64,000 nucleotides of DNA from Cyathus striatus (GCA_025738555.1 JAOVFP010000012.1:3782001-3846000); one strand, 5' to 3'. Shown: positions 1-10,317, counted from the first letter of the stretch. The notes: generated by a model from the letters alone, not told the origin. A program made the numbers and translations.

Positions 1-340
1 CCCGGAACCAAGCTCGATGATGACCGCTCTCCCTTCACTATCCCTCGTCAATTCAGAAGCCATTTCTTCTCCATACGTGCTTAATATATCTTTCTCGGAA
101 ACGATTGGGTAGTATCCTGATTGAACTCAAAAGTTCTTTATACCATAGTTGTACAGTCCCAAGCCTACGGTATCGTACAGAACTGTACAGAACTTCCGAG
201 GGAATAGTACGCTTTTCTGATGGTCGTGATAGACCTTCTATCATGAGAGAAGATAGGTTAGGGATGGAGGAGGAGGAGGATTCGAGAGTGGTGGACTCCT
301 TGGTGCAACGGATATCGAGGATTTCAATCCCTGAGGTCAT
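1..340 (-). pseudogene. EgtD-like methyltransferase, broken 5' part, runs off the window
   Basis: N-terminal part of a histidine-specific SAM-dependent methyltransferase (Methyltransf_33 family), starting at the Met at 340. It parallels the intact gene at 1170-2420: ILDIR, LMIEGLS, IPSEVLY, GYYPI, RAVIIELGSG. Two lesions are visible. The 10-mer GTACAGAACT is tandemly duplicated (175-184 and 185-194), which shifts the frame straight after SEVLY. After the correct frame is resumed, a TGA (127-129) stands where the sister has the Trp of KNDW. The rest lies left of position 1. Sequencing error could explain one lesion but hardly both. Family assignment is confident; the pseudogene status rests on the comparison with the sister copy. 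Confidence 0.8.
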
Positions 341-1169
341 GAAGGCAAGAAATACGTGAGGGCCAACAGGTGTTGAAGTACTTTTGGGTCTATTTATATT
401 GACTTGGGCAGTAACCAGAGCCTGAAATATCCAATGAATGACTCAGGTATTGCGGGCACAGCTCTGCCTTGGAGACAGGAGTTTGTGATAAGATGACGAC
501 GGTTGGTTAACAACGAGAATGTGGGGCTCCGTTCTGAAACATATGGAAAGATGGGCGCTTGTAGGCGCACGAAACAATCATGATTCCAAATATAGGTGCG
601 AAGGCGAAGTTTAATTTGCGGGCCCGTTCTGTGTGAAATCTTACCCACATGTTTTATTACGCGAACATACGGCGGGCTTCATTAGGTCGCGGTAAACGAA
701 GAAGCAAAGCCTGAAGATAATTTTCATATAAGTATACTTACTCGTACGTTGGTTACGAATTTCCAGTTCACCACGGTAAGGCGGTACATACTCCAAATGT
801 CGTAAGCAATGGTAAGCATGGTTTATATGCACTAAAAGATCATAATCAAGGTACAATGATGATACATTATGAATATATTACTTACTGTTGTACAATTCCG
901 CAGTTCTGCGCGGTCACGATTTGTTGAAACTTAAATAATAAGAATGAGGATACGTCATACGTGTAGTGGAACTGAGCCGGGGGCCGAGATTAGATAAACA
1001 TCGTCTTGGTAGTAGGCTGGTGGTAATATATCTCGGCCCGGGAGCCGATTGTCAACTTGGCTTCAACTTGACCTTTAACCAACCTTTAACACTACGGTAA
1101 GCAGAAGCATTTCGTCATTATAGATTGTTGAAGTTGAAAAACGAGCTTGTCAGTCTACGCTGTCTACGC
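341..1169. other. intergenic, no gene recognised
   Basis: Spacer between the two methyltransferase copies. Short open frames here have no recognisable motif. A small imperfect inverted repeat (GAGCCGGGGGCCGAGAT near 974 and ATCTCGGCCCGGGAGCC near 1030) could form a GC-rich hairpin. It presumably holds the promoter of the left copy and the 3' end of the right one. Confidence 0.5.
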
Positions 1170-2420
1170 CTACGGACTGGAGTGTAAAGAAAGCAAATAA
1201 TATAGATCCTGTGTATCTACCCACTTCTTTGAAATCTCCGTGTTCGCACATGCTAAAAAATGGCTTATCTCTTCATCGGTATACTATACAATTTCAGATA
1301 AGCTGTAGAAAGCTAGTACAAGAGCAGAATATAATACCTTATTTGAGAACATAACTATAATCACTTCATCTTCCGCAAAGTCGACCTCCAACAAACTGTT
1401 TGGTATACGAATTTTATGCGCTTCAGTTGCTCTATAGCCCAACTCAATTCTGCCTGTAATCTTGCATGCGTCAAAAATCGAAAATGAATATTAATAATGT
1501 AATCAGACCTATCTCCACATTGTAGCATGACGACCACTCCCATTTCCCCTCTTCGAAAAGCCCTTCGTTACCCAATACTCGCCCAGCGCTACCAAGGCCA
1601 TACATCATCCATGTCGTTAGATGCTCTGAATAAGCTTTCTCCAGAATGCTCTTATCTTTGACTCGGTCAATGCCCAGTATGCATTTATCGCCCCTCCTAG
1701 CTTTCAGAGCAAGGCTTTTAAGAAATGCTATATCGTCGTAGCACTTGGATCCGAGGTTTCCAATTGTTCCTCCGAGAAACAGAATGTGCATTGGAACTGC
1801 AGACGAAATGTTTAGAGTCGACTGAAGATTCAAATCATTGCCAAAGAGGTGGAATGCATCGTCGTACGTTCCCCACATTCCTTTCGTTGCAATTTTGTTC
1901 CGAATCGTTTGTCCGATCTGCGACTGTAACTCGTTAATGGATTTAATGATGGAAGGACGGTCAAGATCGAGAGCGTAGTATGTAATCGGCGGAATATCAG
2001 CAGGTTGTACTGTCTTTGCAAGTGCTGATAGAATTTCGGATGTCTTCTCTAAAGAGCTAAGTGCTTCGTGTTTGACATCATTCCTCGCCGTATGAAAAGT
2101 ATCACTCACCCAGCTCCAAGCTCTATAATAACTGCTCTTCCTTCGTTATCACTACCTAATTCAGCTGCGACATCGTCCGCATAAAGCCGCAAGATGTCTT
2201 TCTCAGCTATAATAGGATAATAGCCTGCCGGAGGCCAATCGTTTTTGATACCGTGATTGAAGAGTCCCAAGCCTACTGTGTCGTATAAGACTTCGGAAGA
2301 TATGGATCGATGTCCTGGTGCGTTTGAGAGACCTTCGATAAGAAGCGAATGTAAGTTAGGCAGGGATGTCTCTGAGGATTTGGAGCGACGGATGTCGAGG
2401 ATTTGTATTGTATCAGTCAT
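1170..2420 (-). CDS. EgtD-like histidine-specific SAM-dependent methyltransferase
   Basis: Coding exons: complement(1170-1283, 1338-1453, 1509-2056, 2110-2420), 1089 nt, 362 aa. Introns are 54, 55 and 53 bp, all GT..AG. The family acts on amino-acid amino groups: EgtD trimethylates histidine on the way to ergothioneine, and EasF methylates dimethylallyltryptophan. Seen in order: ILDIR (about residue 7), SSEVLYD, GYYPI, the SAM-binding VIIELGAGS across intron 1, YALDLDRPS, GTYDDAF, LFLGGTIGN, LGIDRVKDK, YN.EIGR..LGYR across intron 2, and a C-terminal YTDEEISHFL after intron 3. The length fits a stand-alone methyltransferase; the sulfoxide-synthase half of fungal Egt1 is absent, so this is not a full Egt1. 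Introns 2 and 3 were chosen because they remove in-frame stops and restore family motifs. The substrate cannot be told from sequence. Head-to-tail with the broken copy at 1-340. Confidence 0.82.
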
Positions 2421-2979
2421 GGTGTCTGTCTTCCAGAGCTGTTAGGCGCGGCTTTTAGGTGTTGATAACTATTCTTCGCTTCGGGTGTTCGCGTTCTCAC
2501 CCTCACTGTGCTCAATGATTTGTAATCAAATATGTCATGTGCTAAACCATCTGAGCCAACATATGTTTCTTATCATTGCATAACCACCCATAACATGACA
2601 CTTGTCTGGCTGTCATTAACTGACACATACCCAGGTGATGCGTCACTAGCACTCACTGCTCAGTGCTGCCAGTGCTTGGTCAGTGCCCTCTCATCTTGCT
2701 CCTACCACCTTTGCTCCCACCATCACCTTTGCTCCCACCACCATCTTTGCTCCCACCACTTGTTCTTTGCCCCTCCTTTGATGCCCTCTGACCACTCTCC
2801 TCCACACATGAAGAAGGCAACAACACCATGCAAACCATCCCCCCTTCCTCCACCTGGCCCCTCCCCTCTGTGTCATGACAATGATGATGACGCAACACTG
2901 TCACATCAACTGTCAACCCCTCCCCCATGCCTCTGTCACTCCCCCTCCTCTCCTGCCACATCATCCGAAGAAGAGCATG
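2421..2979. other. CT-rich low-complexity spacer
   Basis: Upstream region of the methyltransferase running into CT-rich sequence. A short tandem of CTCCCACCACC-type units lies near 2700-2760. Long open frames on both strands here follow from biased composition; no domain is seen. Confidence 0.6.
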
Positions 2980-3560
2980 CTGTCACTGCCCTCCTTTCAA
3001 GAGCCCCCTCACCTCATCCCACAAATGACGAGCATGCCATTCCCCCCCCTCTGGTCTCATCTGGAAAACAATGAGGAAGAACCACCACACCTCATCTTGC
3101 AAGTGACAAGCATGCATTCCTCCTCCCTTGTCTCCCAAATGACAAGTTCCTCCCCCCCCCTCCACTTCCCCTGTCCTTGTCTCACAAACAACGAGGATTG
3201 ATGCAAGCACCTTGTCTGGCAAATGATGAGGTGCCATTTCACCTCCCCCTCCACCTTGTCTAGCAAATGATGAGGTTTTCCATCTCCTCCTCCCCCCCTG
3301 CACCTCATCTGGCAAATGACAAGATGCCGTTCCACCTCCCCCTTGCACCTCATCTGGCAAACGACAAGGTGCTATTCGTCCTCCCCCCCCTGCACCTCAT
3401 CTTGCAAGTGATCAGGTGCTGCTCATCCTCCTCCCCCCTGCACCTTGTCTCACAAATGACAAGGTACGTCCTCTCTCCTCTGCCCTGTACCTTGTCTCAC
3501 AAGTGACAAGGTGCCATCCCTCTCCTCCCCCCCTTCCCCTGCCTCCTTGTCTCACAAGCA
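2980..3560. repeat. hairpin-bearing minisatellite, units of about 47-55 bp
   Basis: At least ten degenerate units, each with a core like CACCTTGTCTCACAAATGAC followed by AAGGTG, separated by C-rich linkers. The core is itself an inverted repeat (CACCTTGTC / GACAAGGTG, 9-bp stem, loop about 8). Clear copies lie near 3340, 3391, 3441 and 3489. Open frames across it encode only Pro/Ser/His-rich low complexity and look like repeat artefacts. Confidence 0.75.
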
Positions 3561-3960
3561 ATGAGGGGAGAGCAAAGGAAGGGAAGGGAATAGCAAGTGG
3601 AGGGGAGGGGAGGGGATAGCAAGCAGATGGGAAGGGAAGGGAGGGGAGGGAACATCAAGCAGATGGGAGGGGACAGCAAGCAGATGGGAAGGGAGGGGAC
3701 AGCGAGGGAGTGGGAAGGGAAGGGAGGGGACAGTGAAGGAAGGGGAGGAACAGTGAGGGATGGGGATAGTGAGGGAAGGGGAGAGTGAGGAAAGGGAGGG
3801 GACAGTGAGGGATGAGAAGGGGAGGGGAGAGTGGGGGAAAGGGAGAGTGAGGAGAGAGGGAGGACAGTGAGGGATGGGAAGGGGAGGGGACAGTGAGAGA
3901 TGGGAAGGGAAGAGCAGGAGAGAGTGAGGGAAGGGGAGGGGAGAGTGAGGCAGGATGTAG
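3561..3960. repeat. purine-only minisatellite (GGGAAGGGGAGGGGACAGTGA type)
   Basis: About 400 bp that is almost purely A/G on the plus strand, built from irregular repeats of GGGAAGGGGAGGGGACAGTGAGGG-like units. Such homopurine tracts can form triplex or G-quadruplex structures. No coding function is supported; the Pro/Leu/Ser-rich minus-strand frames are compositional. Confidence 0.75.
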
Positions 3961-4866
3961 GGGGTGGTGCACAGCAGGAGGAGTGGTGGCAACGAGCACT
4001 ATGCACCCTTCATCACCACATACCTGCCTTCCACAAAGGCCCCACCCCTCAGCCCCTGTAGAGCATGCAGTTTGCCTGTGATGTGAATCTTGTGTTTTTC
4101 ATTACCATACCACATTTCATTCATTCTGTCGCTTACTCATACACACCGCATTTGTTAGCTACTTAAACTGTCATACACACTCTCTTTGAATTCAGGTTTT
4201 CATTTCCCCCCATTTCAGCTTGAATCATACCTCACTAGAACTGGAGGATCAACGGACATCGTTCCACTCACATATTCTTTGTCAAGAAGATACCCCAAGC
4301 TAGTATCTTCCTCCACACCCCTCCTCAGCCCAACTCCTGTTCATCATTGTTGACACCACCACTCCCAGCTCCCCTCCTCATCCTCCTTCCCTCCTGCATC
4401 ACAAGTTATTTCTTTATATTAGTATAGGTAGTATATTATATTAGTGTAGCTAAATTGTATGTTAGTAGTGTAATAATATAAAATTTTATTAAAAACATCA
4501 TTTGTGAGATAATAAGTGAGGACTATTTACTGTATTATTATTAGACCTAAGAGGTGTTGGAAGCTGTGGTAAGTACAGTAAATTATGAAGTCTGCACAGA
4601 ATTCATACAGAATCTGCACGGAATTTTTAAATTCTGTATGGATTCACACAGATCCATATGGACTCCTGGGGGGAGCATAAATTACTGCTAAATCAAGACT
4701 TTGCACCTTGTGCTACTTAGCAATGTATATGAAATAGATGCACTTCTACTGACACCACTGTTGTGTGTGAACCAAATTCAAAACCATTTAGATAAAAGCC
4801 CTGATACTTCCAGTTATCTTTAGAATCAGTTCCCCACATTCAAAGACCTTTACACTGTATAGCGGA
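3961..4866. other. AT-rich intergenic, no gene recognised
   Basis: Falls from C-rich sequence into AT-rich sequence. An imperfect inverted arrangement of ATACAGAATCTGCACGGAAT / AATTCTGTATGGATTC lies at 4605-4650, possibly the remnant of a TIR element. Nothing else stands out. Confidence 0.4.
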
Positions 4867-6041
4867 ATGGAAAACATTGCAACATACAAATATTACAAGT
4901 TGAAGCATGGTTTCATGTATAGCTACTGATTGGTTCCCAACCTGGGCCAGGGGAAACCTTCAGTGGTCCTACTCCATGGCTTTCCATCATCTTCACTAGA
5001 CTGAGAATTGCAATTTACCTATTTCGCAAGGAATGGTTATGGAGTTATCACTCCAGATGTGTTAGGGTATGGTGGGACTGATAAACCCCTCAATGTGACA
5101 GCTTATAAAGCAGGAGGACTTGCAAGTGATCTTGTTGATATCCTTGATAGCGAGGGCATCACTGCTGCTATATTTGTTAGTCATGACTGGTGTGTTTATA
5201 TTGCTCAGATTCTGCTAACTCATTTATTTCATTTGTTTGTCTAGGGGAATTCTTCCTTTGTCTCGAATGATTAATCTGTACCCAGAAAGAATTATTGCGA
5301 ACATCTTCATATCTGTGTTACATGCCCCCAGATCCTAAATTCAATGTCAAGAAGCTCAATGAGACTATCAAGCAGATGATGGGAGAGAGCTCATTTGGTT
5401 ATTGGAAATTCTTTGCATCAGACAACGCTGCTGATGTTATCAAAGAACAAGTAAACAAAAATAGAAGGCTTCAGGCTAGACTCAGTGACACTGAAATTAC
5501 CACAGATTGATTCATTTTATTCTCTTGTATGGCCAGAGGACCCTGCTCTATGGAAAACTTCAGGCATGGCTGGAGAGTGATAAGCGGTGCCCACATTCTC
5601 CATATTGGACAGAAGAGGTATGCATCTATTATTAATTCAGAACTATGTTTACATCTTGTAATTGGATTTATTAGAAAAATAATATGCATAAAGCATGACT
5701 TCTGGAGAGTGGGGTGACTGCACCATTGCAGTGGTATGTTGGACAAGTGAAAACAGTTGACAATGAAGATGATTCTAGTAATTTTATTTGCATCTTTCAT
5801 GCTTGCATTCATCCTGATTTATGAATTAGAAATCCCTCTGGATTGCTATAGAATACCACAGCCTACTCTTTTCATTCCAACACTACAGGACTATGTGTGC
5901 CTCCTGCAAGTTGGAATCGCTATGATGAAGCTTTATGCTGATAACCTTGAGATCAAGGAGATTGATGCCAGTCACTGGGTTATGTTTGAACAGCTGGATG
6001 AATTGAATAAAATATTGGATGGGTTTATTAGTAGGTTGTAA
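4867..6041 (+). pseudogene. epoxide-hydrolase-like alpha/beta hydrolase, copy 1 (broken)
   Basis: An alpha/beta hydrolase of the soluble epoxide hydrolase type. ATG at 4867 gives MENIATYKYY; then LLHGFPSSSLD (oxyanion HGFP), GYG.ITPDVLGYGGTDKP, the nucleophile Asp in SHDW, ILPLSRMINLYPE, and near the C-terminus the catalytic His in DASHWVMFE. Introns can be placed at 5190-5244, 5451-5505 and 5618-5674, with a further one before EIPLD. Lesions compared with copy 2: TGA for Trp in both SY*LVP and SLD*ELQ, a 2-nt deletion near 5313 after IFIS, a frame-breaking deletion near 5560, and TGA in KA*LLES. No continuous product is possible. Copy 2 lies 1.3 kb downstream in the same orientation. Confidence 0.8.
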
Positions 6042-6179
6042 ATTTTAAGTACATATGTAAGTGAGTCATGCGCGCGATACATAAAAAGAATACAAGCTGG
6101 TGACTAAACAATTGAAATTTTGAACTCCGAACTTGGGAGATCATGCGTCAGCTGTTTGGGTACTTCCATTATGGTAATA

Positions 6180-7236
6180 CTGTAGCTGACCATGAAAGTG
6201 GCCATTTCAACTTGTGCAACTGTGTGCACCTTTTCAGATTGCCCTATGCCAAAAATTGTTCTGCAGACCTGTGTGCATATCATTCATTTATATATTCTGA
6301 GAGGTTCAGATTTTAGGTGAAGTATCTAGCTCAGAATGAATTTATTTGTTACAAGGACTCCAAATTACAGTTTACAGGGAAACCTGCCACGCCTAGGAAA
6401 TTGAATGTCCCTTGATCGCACTATAAGCTACAATAAGCTAAGACTTCTTGGGCTGCTGACAAAGCAAGCTCGGCTGCATGTGCTTTACCTGGACCGTTCT
6501 GCTGAGTTCTCATCCTACTAATAGGATGATATCTCAATGATAGGGAGCTTTCTACACATAGAATTGCGAGGATATATTGTTCAGAACCTATTAAATACTT
6601 TTCTGACTTCTGCAAAGCCCAATATTTGCCCGATATTGCAAGCAACTGACTGCATCTGACACTACTAAATTTAGCATAAAAACAAAGATGCTCTTCTCAT
6701 GCACCAAATAAAATAGTATAAAATAAGCGGAGTACATGATCCTGAAGATATAACCATGTATTGTAGCCTCCAAAAAAATATAAGTAAAAGGAGCTTTCTA
6801 TGACCTTCGAGCTTCATACAGACATGGGCCTGTGCAGGTGAGTAGATAACATATATGTATCAATTGCATACCAGATCTACATATATTGGGACCATATTAG
6901 TTATATCTACCACCCAGGATATCAATACAACTTATTTACATACCTAACTGTATTTTTATTTCAGCCTATCGTGGTGTTATAATGGAGGAGTAGCAGGATG
7001 ATTCTTGAGACAGCGTGTGAACCTATAACAAATTGAGGCCGCATCGACATTTTTATCACTTCTAGCTACCACATCTTTACACGCTGAACCCGTTTAGAGT
7101 TAAAACTTTGTATATATGTAGCTACAGTATATTACTATACATATCACAAAAAAACTGAGCTTAATTTGGTGCTGTGGTCGCTCAAATCACTCAATGGCCA
7201 CTTACTATAGGTGGCCACTTTCAGGGCCGGCTACAG
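6180..7236. mobile_element. TA-flanked TIR element, non-autonomous (about 1.06 kb)
   Basis: The left end CTGTAGCTGACCATGAAAGT and the inverted right end CTGTAGCCGGCCCTGAAAGT match except for 5-6 central bases, and both continue with GGCCA. Each end is flanked by TA (6178-6179 and 7237-7238), as in Tc1/mariner insertions. A GGCCACTT motif is repeated just inside the right end. No transposase is recognisable, so this is probably a MITE-like derivative. It lies between the two epoxide-hydrolase copies. Confidence 0.7.
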
Positions 7237-7340
7237 TACAGAATTCCCACAGAAGGTGCGTGTGACTTATCAATCCATCATGTTATAACTTATAAGTACT
7301 TACAGCTTTCTATCTTTAGTTGGTAGACATTGTAACAACT

Positions 7341-8493
7341 ATGGAGAACATTTCACATTACAAAACCTGCAAATCCAGGAGGAACTTCACTTACGGCTAC
7401 TGGATAGTGCCTAACCCTGGCCAAGGGAAACCTCCAATAGTCCTACTGCGTGGATTTCCATCCTCGTCGTTAGACTGGGATGCGCAATTCACGTACTTCG
7501 CAAAGGAGGGCTATGGAGCTATTGCGCCGGACCTATTAGGATACGGTGGAACTGATAAGCCGCTCGATATCGACGCTTATAGAGCGCGAGGGCTTACTCA
7601 GGGTGTTGTTGATGTTCTCGATAACGAAGGTATCGATACTGCCGTATTTATTGGTCATGATTGGTGCATTCAAACTGTAGCTCCCTTTCATCTGCCATCT
7701 TACTGTTTCGCTTGTTCACCCAGCGGCATTCTTCCTTTGTCTCGTATGATTAATCTCTACCCTGAGAAGATTATTGCGAGCGTCTTCATATCATTTTGGT
7801 ATCTACCCCCGGATCGCGATTTCAATGCTGAGAAGCTCAATGCAGCTATTGAGAGCTCATTCGGGTACTGGGAATTATGCATAATGCAGTCAATAACGTA
7901 TGCAGACTCTAACATCATATCTACCACAGATTGATTCTTTTTATTCTCTCGTGTGGCCAAAGGACCCTGCTATATGGAAAACAAATCTTGTTCCCAAAGG
8001 GAGATTTAAGGAATGGCTGGAGAATAATAAACTCGGTCAACAGTATCCGTACTAGACGGACGAGGTTCGTATCGTGGGATTGCCTAATACGACGTTTAAC
8101 ATCTGGATCTTTTAAAAAATAGAAAAAGAAAGAACATCAAGCACGTTTCCTAGAAACCGGAGTAACTGCTCCCCTACGATGGTACACTGGGCGAGTGAAA
8201 ACATTACAAGACAATGGAGATGATGCTGGTAAGCTTTCTTTCGTATTATTTATAGACCTACAGTCATAATTTACGAATTAGAAATTCCGATGGATCGTTA
8301 TAAATTAATACATCCTACATTATTTTTTGCAACGCTGCAAGATTATGTGTGCCTACCAGAAGTTGGAACCGCGATTATGAAGAGCTACACGGATAATCTT
8401 GAGATCAAGGAGATTGGTGCTAGTCACTGGGTTATGTTTGAAAAGCCGGATGACTTAAATGAGACGTTGGATGAATTCATTGGTAAGTTGTAA
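7341..8493 (+). pseudogene. epoxide-hydrolase-like alpha/beta hydrolase, copy 2 (probably broken)
   Basis: Paralogue of 4867-6041 and better preserved. Met at 7341 (MENISHYK), then LLRGFPSSSLDW with R in place of the HGFP His, IAPDLLGYGGTDKP, the nucleophile Asp in GHDW, intron 7664-7723, ILPLSRMINLYPEK, LVWPKDPAIWKT, WYTGRVKTL and a C-terminal GASHWVMFEKP. Problems: after SSFGYW a segment kept in copy 1 is deleted, so no in-phase intron was found. The codon matching Trp in copy 1's SPYWTEE is TAG. The first splice join reads Cys where copy 1 gives Trp next to the nucleophile. Expression might still occur, but a full-length enzyme is unlikely. It converges on the F-box gene, 29 bp away. Confidence 0.75.
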
Positions 8494-8522
8494 ACCACAT
8501 TGTTGTCTATCACCCTAGACCA

Positions 8523-10034
8523 TTAGGAACATTCAATACATGAAATAGTTAAACAACCGTCAATTATATCTTCATCCTCACGATTATAGCAAGGCTGATA
8601 CCCTTCCACGCAAAACGCGACGGTTATCCCTAATTCATGTCCGAGATTCTCCAGTTTCTTGAAGTAGGGAATGTAATACTTTGAAGCTGGAGACAGTAAA
8701 CATTCAACTTTGAATATAACGGTCACTAAATGCGCCGGGAGCTCGACATGCGATGACCTAGATCGCATGATGTCCGGTAATATCCAACTAACGTAGTCGA
8801 TGATAGTATCTTGTGGCGTGATGATGTCATTGATTTTACCTATATTAATTTTCAAGATTTGTAGAGATGGAAACGAATTAATGTTTTGATTGAGTGCTCC
8901 ACAGTCCCATATTAAACTACGCAACATGTCTCTGGAATTTTGTCTTTCTTGGCGAAAATCGAATGTCAATACTTGTACTTCAGAAAGATGGCGGAAACAT
9001 GGAAGTGAGCTGCAACCACCTAAGTTTAGCCGTTTGGTCGTTCTTTTTGACCTATTGATCATGTTCAATACTTCTCCTTTATAGCGGTTGTATACATTTC
9101 TGGCAATATAAACCTTTATTAGGTTTGGAACATGAACCAATCTCCAGATCTTACCGTCACCATAATTCCCTAAGATATTTAAGGTGTGCAGTGACGGGAG
9201 GACAATCGCCTTCTCGGATCCAAAATATTCGCCTTTCACAAAATTTGATCCCAAAGTCAGCTCTTCTAAGGTAGAACTAAGCGCCCCAATGATAGTCATA
9301 AACTCGCCAGCTGTTCCGGCTACATGCTTCAAGTTCAAGTTTTTTACTGAAGGCCATGGGAATGCCAAACATCTCAACATATTATTCAGTGAGACATAGC
9401 TGCCATAGTCATCCATCGTCAATTTGATGAGTTGGCCAAATCCTTTCTGTCGGAATAAAATTGCCAATGTACCATTTTCCATCATTTTGTTGAATATAGT
9501 CCCGTTAATTGAGAGTGACATCACACGATCTGTGTGCTTTGCGATGTCTTCGAGTGATTGTATAGGGGGTGCTTCGGATGACCTTGAAGGCAAGAGCGAT
9601 ATCGACAGCAGTGATGTCCTCGAGTATTCAAGACATAACTTTATGCGATGGACGACAGATCTTGGACGGATGTTTATCTCCGATATCTTGAAGCTTGACC
9701 AAAACGATGGACTATCTTGTATTGCTGCTCTCCATTGACCACATACTTGTCCTAGGTCCCATACACGTCCACGCTTTTCTCCAATGTTAATTACTTCACC
9801 ATGTAGATGTAATGCATATCTGAATATTTCACGAAGAACATCATCAGGAATGTGGATTGTTTTTCTTTTGATTCTAGATGAGTTGAATGAGGTGGGTTTA
9901 TAGCTCTTCCAAATGTTTTCCGAGAAAACACGCTGAGGTCGCATCTTGTCCCGCACTAATGGTTCACGTGTTGTGCGTGAAGGTCGTGCACGAACCATCG
10001 TAGACCTGGTAAGCGAACGATTGGGTTGCTTCAA
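8523..10034 (-). CDS. F-box protein with LRR-like tail
   Basis: Single-exon gene of 503 aa. The F-box lies at about residues 60-115: IHIPDDVLREIFRYALH, then VWDLGQVCGQWRAAIQDSPS and FWSSF. It is followed by a long region with scattered leucine-rich segments (VKNLNLKHV, STLEELTLGSN, LPSLHTLNIL, FPSLQILKINIG). F-box proteins are substrate adaptors of SCF ubiquitin ligases; this layout is abundant in Agaricomycetes. The 60-residue N-terminus is basic and unusual, so translation could start later. It is closely related to the gene at 37934-39370 (shared blocks such as ISLLP and DRVMSLSI). Substrate unknown. Confidence 0.82.
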   Translation of the reverse strand: MKQPNRSLTRSTMVRARPSRTTREPLVRDKMRPQRVFSENIWKSYKPTSFNSSRIKRKTIHIPDDVLREIFRYALHLHGEVINIGEKRGRVWDLGQVCGQWRAAIQDSPSFWSSFKISEINIRPRSVVHRIKLCLEYSRTSLLSISLLPSRSSEAPPIQSLEDIAKHTDRVMSLSINGTIFNKMMENGTLAILFRQKGFGQLIKLTMDDYGSYVSLNNMLRCLAFPWPSVKNLNLKHVAGTAGEFMTIIGALSSTLEELTLGSNFVKGEYFGSEKAIVLPSLHTLNILGNYGDGKIWRLVHVPNLIKVYIARNVYNRYKGEVLNMINRSKRTTKRLNLGGCSSLPCFRHLSEVQVLTFDFRQERQNSRDMLRSLIWDCGALNQNINSFPSLQILKINIGKINDIITPQDTIIDYVSWILPDIMRSRSSHVELPAHLVTVIFKVECLLSPASKYYIPYFKKLENLGHELGITVAFCVEGYQPCYNREDEDIIDGCLTISCIECS

Positions 10035-10304
10035 GTTGACTTCAAGTTACTTGGAGTTATGTATCATGATATACATGAGAGATTGACTCAATCCGAGTCG
10101 ATGTATTTTGAATGGATTGATTCAAGTCATCCACTTAGAATACTTTGTGCGAAGAAATGAATTGTACCACATTTGTGGTCGCTATCGCGATGACGAAACA
10201 CTTCAATAAAAGTATATATTGCCCATTGAATTAATGCAGCGATTTGGCTGAATCATCTCTTCAGCTGAAAGGTTTAAATAGCGCGTTGCTCCGCACTCTA
10301 ACCA
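10035..10304. other. upstream region of the F-box gene, up to the LINE insertion
   Basis: Non-coding. Contains TTTAAATA near 10272 followed by CT-rich sequence, which looks like a core promoter for a plus-strand transcript. The LINE inserted just downstream (duplication at 10305-10317). Confidence 0.4.
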
Positions 10305-10317
10305 TCATCACACTCTT
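10305..10317. repeat. target-site duplication of the LINE, left copy
   Basis: TCATCACACTCTT, identical to 20295-20307. It abuts a run of T at 10316-10338, the complement of the LINE poly(A) tail. Confidence 0.85.

Noticed and set aside
2532..4081. Several long Ser/Pro/Leu-rich open frames on both strands
   Set aside because: They lie wholly in C-rich or purine-only tandem repeats that lack stop codons by composition; no domain and overlapping frames on both strands.
4867..8493. UGA read as Trp (alternative genetic code)
   Set aside because: Intact genes in the window use TGG and end normally, one of the Trp-to-stop changes is TAG, and the affected copies also have deletions; mutation explains it.
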